Below the pieces are notes generated by a model. It saw nothing but the letters and a program-made list of their open reading frames with translations, was not told where the DNA came from and made no database searches. The translations under genes were made by a program, and so were the position numbers. A DNA stretch of 64,000 bases from Gyrodactylus bullatarudis (Eukaryota; Platyhelminthes; Monogenea; Gyrodactylidea; Gyrodactylidae), in the NCBI GenBank assembly GCA_012064415.1, contig SSNU01000106.1, forward strand, positions 1 through 64,000, read 5' to 3'. Shown one piece after another: positions 34,801-46,800 of this stretch. The stretch's first letter is position 1. Every line of letters begins with the position of its first letter.

Positions 34801-37800
34801 TCTTGGAGATATATTTTGGTTAGTACTCTTGTTCCATGTTTTTTCATTGATATCGAAAAATTTTTGCCGAATGATTATAATTATAATTATTAATAACTGA
34901 GTGTGGGATTAAAAGGGGTGAAAATATACTAGAACGAAATGATTTTGTGAATTCTGACCAATTTTTTCAGAAAGAACAAAATATTTTGATCTTGAAAGTC
35001 GAAGAAAATATTTAAAAAGCTCTTTTTCTTGAAAGATATGAGCGTTTAAAGTTAAAATTTATGGAGAAAATTAACTCCAAAATCACAAAATTTTCGACAA
35101 AAAAGTAGCTGGAATGGGCAATTTTTTGTTTTGGGCGACACTGAAGGTATCATTAGATGGAAAATTAAATTTTGATTCTAATGATGCCTAATTAGTTAAT
35201 TGAATTTTTTATTTTAATAAAAAATTTTAATTTTTTTTTAATTCTCAAATTCGGTTTTTTCAATTTATCTCAAAAACCAAAAACAATTTACAAAATATAA
35301 TTACAGATCTGAAATCAGCACAAAATGTTCGGATCAAGATCCTGTTGCACATAGTGTCCTACTGTGTTACTAATCCTTCATTTATGGAGGAACACTTGGC
35401 TGTCTCATGTGATATTTTCAATTGAAAGATAATTTAAATGCTTTATTAACCTATAATTAGAAGGGATATTTCTAAGATTGCATTTCTGTGAGCTAAAATA
35501 TGCTTTTTAAGACTTTCTGAGACCCTACTCATATAGGTAGGGCCAGTGATACCTTGTCTTTAGCTGAGCCAAAACCAAATTCAGAATCGGAATCAGTCTA
35601 AATACTTGGGTATATTTACACAAGTTATCTTATTTGAGTGATGTAAGACTAACAATTCTAGACATTCTTACAAAAGAGATTTTTTCGCAATGAAACCTTC
35701 AATTGTACAATTAATTAGTGTGTTTATAAAAACGACTCATTTTGATCAAGTCTACTGCTAAGTTTTAAAGATATCTTGTGGTTTTGGATCCTCTATCTGT
35801 CCTATTCACTAATGAAAATGAGCAATCACATACTAAGCATTGTTTTGTTGCATATGATTTCGTGGCAAGTTATTCTTCAAATACAACTTTTCTCGATGAA
35901 TTTGGGAATGTCGTCATCAAAACCATTAAAAGAATCGATAAAGAACTATAGAAAATTTCCCAGTTCTCATGGTAACGTGTTACCTATAGATTGCTATGGA
36001 AAATAAAGATTAAAATTCATCAAACTACTTAAAGAATTCAACACTATTTTTAGAGGATTGTTCAGAAAATAAATGAATGCTTAGTATGTGATTACTCAAT
36101 TCTCATTTTATCAACGGATAAAGAATCTCTGAAATCAGTTTCTTTTCCAAGAACTTTAGCTTCTTTTTTAATCTGTCTTCCGCCTACCTGAATTATTATT
36201 CTGTTTTTTTGAAGGTATTAAAAGTTTTTTTGAGTACTCACTCAAGCCAGATAATTGGTGACTCTATATTTTCTGCTTGAGTTGAACTAATTTTCTATTT
36301 AATATAAGCCCACCTGTAAAGATTTATATGACTACAAGAGAGCTAATCGTTTAGTGAATCATCGAAAATAGAAAAAAGGATTCGCAAGACTTGATTTTTC
36401 TACCTTTTTGGTGAGAAAAAGACTCATAAATTTCACATGTTTGTTCTCAACCTCCCGAAAAGTTTCTCAACCTAGAAAAGATTCTTGTATATTCGAGTAT
36501 CATATTCTTGATTCTTTGCATCAGTTCCATACGATCAATAAAAGAGAATTTTCGAATTTCTTAAGTTGGATAATTTTTAACTTATCCCGAAAAAAAGAAT
36601 TTTCAACTCCCATCTAAGAGTAGGGATAATAAGAGTATGCAATAGTCTACGGAATCAGGAAATCAAAATAAGAAGGTTAGCCATCCGAATTGAAGTGAGG
36701 TGATTGACCAAATACGCATTATAAGTTTTCCCCTTTCATGAATCTGTAGTGAGGGCTTGTCAACTACATTGGACGTTGAAAAGATAAAATTCTTCAATAT
36801 GGCATCCTAGTTTTGAGTGATACAAAATTTCTATTCATCTGGAGATGTCAGAAAAAAATAGATAATGCTTACCAAAATATACTGACAGTGTAGTAGTTAT
36901 AAGATAAAATAATAGTGTTTATAGCTGGAAAAGTCTGTCAATTTTTGAAATAATTAGTGAACTCAGTAATGGGAAAACAGAGTTTTATGTTCTCAACATG
37001 TAAAATAAATCTGATGAGGCAACTTATTTACAGTGTAAATTATAATTAGTAATTATCAGAGCCTCAAAAACGACTATATTTTTACTAAATTGCACAGGAA
37101 GTTGTATGGCTTTTAAAAAGGTTCTATAAAGTGCATATAATTTTGGGTTCCGAAATTATAACCCTACTAAAATTAACTCTTTTTAGACTACTATTTATTC
37201 GTTTACTATTTCAACTTTTAAATAATTCTTTTTAGTTACTCAAATTCCCATGCCGTGTTTACCAACACTGTTTAGTTATAATCCCTAATTCTGATTGGTC
37301 CATGAAATCTCGACCAATCAGATTATACTAAATCTATCGATAAAATCGAAAATTGAGCGTGGTGAATCATTTTTCGATTATCTTACCGCATTTCAAAAAG
37401 CTGAAAAGTTCAAGAAGTAATACCCCTATGAATTCATTGTAATATGCAATCGGATGTATCACCTCGTAGAAATTTCCACATAAATAGATTTAACATGATG
37501 ATTAATTATTAATTTTCAAATCCCATTACTTTTGAGTAGATCATATAATATACTAAAAATAGTCATTTATTCTATTGTCTGTATACTATTTTGGGATTTT
37601 TAAGCTACTATTTTTGAGGCTCTGGTAATTGTCATAAAGATTCATACGTTTCAATATAAAACTTTACATGAGTATGCGTAAGGGCCTAAATTCATATTAC
37701 TGACCAAAGCATACATCTAACCATTCCACTATACGTGAAGACCCTTTGCTTATTTACTGTACCTTTATTATAGAAAAGTTATGATTGGTAACAATTTCAT

Positions 37801-40800
37801 CTAGGTATCATTCGATAGAGAATTTTTCTATGAATCTAATGAAAATTGAAAAAATGGAGACATTTTGAATTTCGAGTTTTTTTCGTGATTATTCAAACTT
37901 TGGAAATTTTTGATGATTTCAATGTGTGAGAGGAATTAAACATCATTTGGTTGGTGAAAATGTTTAATTCTTCTCGGTTCATACTACAATTACAGGTTGA
38001 GAATTGATTTGTATCGGTAGACAAGTAAGAAGGATTAAAATAAAGCTTACTTTTAGTACGCTTGGCCTAAGATTCGAACGGATTTCTTTTTCTATAGGAA
38101 AGAAAAATTTCTCGATCAATATTTGGAATTAAAAAGAAGATAATCGAAGCAACTCAACTTGATCACACTTTGTTTGCTTACAAAATTAGGTTAAGAGAAA
38201 TCTTGACATAACTGAACACACCCAGGAATGTACAAATAAGAAATTTCTCTTTCATAATTTAGAGAAACAAACATTTTTCCCTATAAATGGGATAGAAATA
38301 CAATTCAAGATCTACGCATTACTCTGTCTCAGTATTCTTAAAGGAATGAGAAGAATTTGGTTAATCCTACCAAAAGTAAATTACGCAGTTTAACCAATTC
38401 GAAAATAATAATAACTACACTAGCATTTCATTTAATGACACATTTTAAAGTTACATTCCACTCTGACTCTGACCATTGAAAAGTTGGCAAGAGTCTCAAG
38501 TAATTTTATTTTTATCTGAATTCTGAAGAGATGAATGAAATGATGAGTAAATGGGGAAGATATTGTCACAAACTGACAATTTTAAATCGTATTTGTGCAC
38601 TACTCATCCAAATTTTTGTTATATGGCGCTTTTTCTTTTGATTAGAATTTGAACGAAAAAATTTTCTATGAATATCGAGAACGCGCCAAATTTTATTATT
38701 AATTAGATTCTGTGGAGAAAGCATGGACTGTTAAATGTACAGAATGGATAAAATAAGCTGAGCAAAAATATTAGTTTGGGCAATTGACTACTCGCAAGTA
38801 ACTTAAACTTAACCTAGAATAAACCACGATTTTTGAGTCAAAGATACAAGATTAGACGCTAATCTAAAGTCATAACACGTTTGGTATATAAAAAAATTCT
38901 GGGATCATCAATCAAACGAGATCAATACAAATCTTTGTTGAAAAATAGTCAGGATTGAAAAAAACTTGTGTTGTTATAAACTTAGATCATTCTTCTCAGA
39001 GACACCTCAGATTAAAATTAGGCCCAAATTCTAAATATACAAAAAATTTTGTATAGAGATGTACCTTGGATCTGATGAAATATTGGAATTAAAATCAATA
39101 ATTCTTTTGTCTACCCTAGTTAAACAAAAATTAATTTTGCGAAAAAAATCAACTCTCTTTAAATTAGTATAGCGCGTTTTTGACGAATGATAGATCTTTG
39201 CGTATTCCAGGAGATTAATAAACTTCCTATCGAATGGGTGATAAACGAAGTATTTTCTGAGGCTTAAATGAATAATAATGAGTTGCTTAAATGACGTGTG
39301 ATAGAACTATCACTGTGGGAATTTTAAGGGTTAATATTTTTTGATAATAAAGATCATTTAGATATGTTATTCATTATTATTAATAATAAAAGTCAACATC
39401 TTGTTCTCAAATCTCAAGTTTAATTTGATTTTTAATATAAAAATGCAATCTAAAGATTGCAAATACTCCATAATCGATAATTGTACTTTTTAGGATAAAT
39501 CACATACTGAACAAGATTTCACAAGTGTAGTTGAACTAACCCTGAAATCTTCCCTGTTATAGTTATCCCCAAGAGATCCTATCCTTATTTTGGATGTTTA
39601 TCAATTGCTTTTACAATTTTTCAAAACTCCCTCGGCTTAATTCAAAGACAGAGTTTAACATGTGTTCTCCTAACTCGGATTTCTAACCATAGATTGATTC
39701 ACTACAGTAAAGAATTAATTTTTTCCTCTTCATACATAATACAACATCCAATCAATAATTGGCTCCATTTCCTCTGTGCTATTCATTCTGCTTGTAAAAT
39801 ATAATTTATATTAGGTTTAATTCCAAAAGTAGCCCCAAAGTGGGAATAATCCTAAAACTAGCCCCATTCTAGAAATTTTTTCTCAGATTTAGCCCCAAAA
39901 TTTTCCAGAATTTTTTTCAGTTCATCGAATTCTGAAAATTCTAACTTTTTTGAAATATTTTGTAATATTATTTTTTTATCATCTCTATTAACAATTAATT
40001 TTCAAAGGCCTTGTATTGAATTTTTATGGGGTTAAAATCCTTTTAACTTTACATGGATTGACGATACAGGAATGACTTTTAGATGAAGTTAAGTATAGTA
40101 TTTTATTTTTTCTTTGACTAAAGCGCACGAAGGCTTCACAATCTTCAATAACACACTTCCAAATATAGCACTTGTCGTTATTTTTCTTAACTTTGAATGA
40201 TTTCTGAGTAACAATTGAATAATCCTGAATGAAATTTTTGCTTTCCTCTTTCGAAGAATAAGAGCTCACAACAGTTAGCAAAGTCATCAGATGAAATAAT
40301 AAAAGTTTATTGAAAAACATAAACTTATTAATTTTGTATGTATAAATCAAATCATGTATATATACTCCATGTCCGCTAATTTTAAGATTGTTCCCACTTT
40401 GGGGCTACTTTCGAAAATTTTTCGAATAGATTTGGGGCTACTTTTGGAATTAACCCTTCATAATAATTTTGGCTTTTTGAATACATACAATTTTTTAAAT
40501 ATTCTCTTTAGATTTGTCACTTGCAAATAGAAAAAGTTCTTTAATGTTTTATTTTCACTGTTATTTATAATTTTTACTGCAAAACTGATTATTTGACTCA
40601 TTAGATTTAAATTTAACGTAGCTAGACACAAGCCTTTGATGTTCTGAACCCATTGAACTCTTCCATACAAAATAAAAATTATCGAATTCCAAAGTCTCTG
40701 ATTGGTTTTCGAAGAATAATTCAAAAAAATTCCAGTGACATGAGTCTTTTTTGTTTCTATTGGCCCTATCTGAAGGGGTTCAAAGGGCTCAGAACGCTAA

Positions 40801-43800
40801 AAACCATGACTGGTTATGTCGTGTCCTTCGCCAATGTTGGAGCGGAGATCAAATGATTTGGCCCCTGATTTTTTGATATTCAAAATCTCTATAATTTTCA
40901 ATAATCTTGTTTTATACATTTCTTTCTAGTTTTTTATAATACATTAATATAATGACTAAGTATGCTTAGTATACGATTGCTAAGTCGTTATTTTACAAGA
41001 ATTTTGAATGAAAATGTTGGTTTATTGATATGGAATCATATTTCTCCAGGTGAAATAGATCAAAATCAAGCTGCTGTTGACTGCATTCTCGATGTTATTG
41101 CATCAGATCCACAATCTGGTTCATGTAATCAGCTGATATATCATGATATAAACTCCCCAATATCGTCAGTCTTTCCAACAGGAAGCCCTTATGCTGTTGG
41201 CTCAACATCACCATTGTCAATGACAAACATGGGGAATTTTCCAATCAATTTTCAAGTGCCTCAAAATTTCAGTCTTTCATCAAATAATCTGTTCAATGTT
41301 TTTGAGCAGAATTTTTTCCAGAATCCCTTAAGTTCTCTCCTGACGACCTCCAGTCAACAACAGAGCAATGGTAATTTTATTAATCCCATTAGTGAGTATT
41401 ATTCCACAGATGAATAGATACAAAATACTTTGTCTCTCTCTAATCTGTAACATCCGGTAATTTGTTTCCTATAATAGATTATTGATTCATATCTCTCTAT
41501 AGTACTGAATGAATTTTTCTTGATTCCGATAGTTTACACAATTTTTCTTTGTTGTGTAACTAATCATTAGATGTCATTTCGGAACTCATTATTTTGTCAA
41601 TGGTCATCTTTTCTCCAATGCAAAAACCAATTAATTGTTGAGCTAGCCGATAAAAAAGATAAGAATAAGAAGAAATTTGAGTTGAAAAAATTATCTACTA
41701 GAAATATTTCGTTCTTGGTGCTTAGATAATATATCTTAATTGGTAATGGATTCGCCCATGTCTCTGAATGTTACAAGTTCATTTTCAAGTAGTGAAAATG
41801 ATTAAAACCATGGAAATTCAGCCCCCAAAAGATGATGAGGTTGTGCATTAGAACAGATTCAGCATATTTGATATCTTGTCTGATCCTAAAAAACCTTTTT
41901 TGGCCACACTCCCACTTTCAAATCAATAAAAAATTTAAGTTTGAAAAAATGGGATTTTGGCGCCAAATCGAAATTTAAAAAAGACCATATTTTTCATAAA
42001 AATAATTTTTCTATAGAATTTTTTTCTTCAAATCGTATAAGTTGGCAACATGAGTAGGATTCCAAAAAGTTATTTTACAAATTCGAATTTTTGATGAAAA
42101 AATCGAGTTTTTCGCAAAAATCATAGATTCCCAACTTCGAATCAATTAGCTTCATTACCTAAGTACCTAAATACTGTACTATTTGGGTAAATTAAAGGTA
42201 AAAATAGAGCATTAATCCTTTAGACCAATGAGAATCGAGAATTTTTAATAAACCAATGTACTTGAGTGTATTGTGGTGTACAATCATGGGGCTAAAAGGG
42301 TATAAAACGAGGCACTATTCCATTTAAAAAGAAATAGGTTAATGAATCGGAGCTTTTACCAATGGCCTTTTTTTCAAAAAAAGTTGAACTTTATAGATTC
42401 AGATGATTTCGAAAAAAATTCTAGCCTTTAGTTGTTACTAAACAAGCTCTAAAATGAGTTAGGAAGTAACTAAAATCATAATTCTTGATTGATATATGCT
42501 TAAAATTTTGTCGCTTACAAGATTAGGATTTTTTCTAACCTTTTAAGTTCCAATCTGACGTTTAAGACCTCAACAAAAAGTGCACGAAGAAGTCATCTGT
42601 CAAAAAAATGATAGAAACGAACCTTTTTCACAAGGGTCTAATTAGTAGGATTACAAGAAAAAAATTTGAAAAATCATTAGATTTTGGGACTGAGAGGGTT
42701 AAATGAATTTCCAATAGAATACAACCAATAGAATTTGAGTAAATTTTTCCAATCCATTTTTATACACAAATTTCAAAAACAAGCTAGAAATCATTAATGT
42801 TCATTCTATTTTCTAGAATCGGTAATGGATTACAATAAAAATCCAACTAGTGCATCTGTCCTAGGTACCACATCAGTTATTAACTCAAACAATATTGCTA
42901 ACCAATTTGCTACTATAACAACGCCCAATATTTCACAAAATTCCACCCAAAAGCTATCCCAATCTGTTTTGAATCGCCATGGACTCAATCAGATCAACCC
43001 ATCCCTTGCTAATATCAATAATACATTGAATAATAATCAAATCAAATCAGACACATCATTAACACCGACTGAGGAAAATATTCGAAGTCATTCGTCCATC
43101 AGTTCTGGAACTAGCAATTTAGTTGATCGTAAGTATTTTGATAACACAAGAGATTATCGTAATCGAGTTGAATTATGGACGTTCAGCGTCTATTTTCAAA
43201 GAAAGTGACAAAAGTATTCGGTTCAGTAAATGGTTGTTCGCTAGGTTACGCTTCTTTAAACCAATAGATATCTTGTTAGAAAATAGCCAATAAAATTTGA
43301 GTAATTTCCAAACCAAATTCTGATTCGTTAAGATCTTTAGAAAGGAATATGTTATATAATACAACTAAAACCAATGTAGTTCTTAACTAAATAATTTTAA
43401 TATTCTTTACTTTCAAAGTTAGGAGTAAATCTCACTCAAAGTTTCGTTTCTATGGTAAGGGGTCGAAAAAAAGTTGTACCAAAAGGTATTAGAATTAAAC
43501 AAATTTACCTTATTCATTAAAATATTCTTAAAATTACCTATGCAGTCGCTTGAAAGTAGATACATTTCATTACATAAACTTGGGCCTGAAAGGGTTGAAG
43601 ATACCATGATAACTTTTTCAAGATATTCGAAATCAGCATATTATTTGTGAAATAATTACTTTTTCATTATATACTGTATTCTTTTAGCCTTGATTGCTGC
43701 TACATTGTTAAATCAAGCGATTAATGCAAATATGCTGAGTAATTCCCTGGCTCAGAGGAGCTCTTCAACTGCTACCCCAATCACGTCAAACAATCAAGTA

Positions 43801-46800
43801 AGCCTAAACGGATCAATATTTCAACTCTTTATAATTCAAATTACACTTCATATTAGTCTAATTGGAAATAAATAAAATCTATTCGAAATCAAAATGAGAA
43901 TCAATTTTGCGCGAATTTCATAAGAAATTTAAACAAAAGAAAATTAAATATTTCTATAAGAAAGCTGTATCTGATTAATTTATAGATGATCACAAAACTT
44001 CATTTATTTAAACTATAGATTGGAAAATATCTGACCCGGTCAGTTAATTTTTCTGACAAAATGAATTTCAAGCAAAAAATAAATGTCAGTTATTCGGTCA
44101 GTTATTTTAAAGAATCGGCCATTTTTCGAATAACTGACCTTTTGCTGAAAAACTGTGATTTGTATTCTGGCTCATTGAATTTGATTCTAAATACTCAGAT
44201 TAGTTACCAACGTTATTCGGTATTCATACTAGCCCGAATTATAACCATATTTGGCATATTTGTGTTCTAAGTAAAACTTTCCATTCTAAATAACTCTCAA
44301 ATCTTCCTTTATACACTGTTTAATATACAAAAGTTGAGTTCTTTTTTGAAAGTTCTTTCTTAACAAGCATTAACCTCAATTTTTAGAGTCTTTTACGTTT
44401 GTTACAGGTAAAAAGCTTCCTCCTTTTCGATTCGAATCATTCGATAGCTCAATGTATTAGATTTAATAAATCATATTTAATTGTATTATTATTTATTTCT
44501 ATTTAACAACAAAAGAACTAAATGAACAAAATTTCGATTAAATGGGTTAGCATTAGACTTGATCCCTCCCAGATTCGTCAATAATTCCAATTCACTTTCA
44601 TACTAAATAAGTAACGTAGATTATGAAAACATAAGTCATTTCTGCCTAACTCTTTTTTTGAAGCTAACTTAGCATAGTTAACTTCACAGAAAACTATATA
44701 TGTCTTTATTCATAACGAATTGTTATTGTTTTTTTATCGGTAGACCTAAGAAAAATCATTATAATGGATAAAAACGACTTGTTTTGCATAGTGAAAGGTG
44801 ATGGCCTCTTCAATACCACACGAAAATTCTTTTTACCAACGAGAAATTCTTTGATATTTGGCGGCCTATAATCAGAAAAGTATTAACTTACAGATGGTTT
44901 TCCTTTTCCTCACTATTTAGCTGATTTGGCGGCTCAGCATTGACATCAACTGGGAATGGGGATTTATGGGTTTGATTTGGGGTGGGAGAATTAATTAAGG
45001 GGCTATCACAATATGCGTTAAAGTAACCAAAATTATTTAAATCAAAAGTTGAATCAAGCTCTGAATCAATATTATCTTGTTTATCACGAAGAATGTTATC
45101 ACAGGGGATGCTATTTGATGAAAGACTTGAGGAAGGTTCCAGTGAAGCTTGATGAGGTATGGCACAAGTCTGTGAGCAGTCAATGGCTAGTTTATTCAAC
45201 AAGACATGGGAAAGTAATGAATTCCGCGGTTCATTTTCATCCATTGATTCATCTTGTTCGCTTTCAGATCTATATTTATAATAGAATTTTTAAGTAAGAT
45301 TACTTAATAGGAAAAAATTTTAAAAAATTACTCGCTTGTAGGAGAAAGTATTTCCTCATTGATATTGAAAATATCCTCATCAGATGAATCCTCGAGACTT
45401 TGGATTAATGAATGTTTAGGAATAGAAATTTTTTTTAAATAATTCACTTACTTATCATTTCCGATAGCTTCTTGATCCCTTTTCAAAAAGCAATCTTTTA
45501 TTTTATCAGGAATGCTTTTTAGCGATAGACAGATAAGCACCATGTTCTCGAGAGTTGTGCTTTTGATTCTTCTCCTATTTTCAGTTAAATATTTTTTACA
45601 GCTACTAAATAACTGCTCACAGACTTCTGAAGAACAATTTTTACTCAAGAAAGAACGAGCCAAGGGTGAAAGCAAGGGATATTTTGACATATTATTTATC
45701 CACCATGATATTGTATCAAGGGTTTCATCTTATTTATCATTCAAATAAATAGTACATTCGTTAACAAAATTTTTATAGCCATCATTATTAGATGCACTAC
45801 ATTCTCGGGATACATCATGTCTTATCTGCTCGAAAATATCAGATATATTGTTGTGAGCATTTGGTGGATAATATCTAACTTCTGCTGAAGTTTTATTAAT
45901 ATTAAGCTCTTTATGAAATTTTTTAAATAATTTAATAGATTCTTGCTCACCAGCTATATGGTAGCCTTTAAAAAGAGGATTTAGGATATTTCCCATAGCA
46001 AAATAATCATTATCTACTCCTTGTTTGGAAAAATGGAGGGAAAGGGAATTGATTAAAATATCACAGAAATTAATAGTAGAGTCTAAATTAGACTTATTTT
46101 TTATCATATATGTGCCATAAGTTAGCTCAGCACAAACCTCATTAATATTAGGCTTCGTTTTGAAGCACATTTTCTCAGAAAAAGTTTTAATACAGCTCAA
46201 AATCGGCTGTATTTCTTTAGGAATCCCTGCCCAATTCAGTAATTCATACGAATCACTAGTGAATCGTAAGAACCTTTCACACGATTCACTAGTGATCTAG
46301 TGATTCGTACGAATCCCTGCTTTCACACGATTCACGGTAACATATATATATTATATATCACAGATTCAGGGAAAATAATATCAGTTTTGAAGGTTCTCGA
46401 AATATAAAGGAAAAAATAAAATAAATTTCTGGAATATTCCCTCTAGAGAATACCATCTAGTGGGAGTATAAGTAGGCAAAATTATTGGATTTAAGGAATA
46501 GCGATCACACACCAGGGTCCACAATTCACAATCAATCTTTTTAATATCTTTAATAAATTTAACAATTTTATCAACAAAATTTTTGAATAATGGAGCATCA
46601 AGAGCTGCTTTTAGGCATAAATTTAATTTATGAGATATGCAATGCTCATTAGGCTTATTAATGAATGAAGATTTTTTAATAAAACTATGGATATTGCTAG
46701 CTCCATCGGTACGAGAGAATCTATGTTCAATATTTAAAAGAATAGGATATTTTAATAATATTTTGTCGAGGCAATCAATTAAAGTAAGGGATTTCTCATT

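Noticed and set aside
35769..35951. 60-codon frame with plausible amino-acid composition
   Set aside because: No start codon, no splice sites in phase and no recognised domain. A+T-rich introns give such frames by chance.
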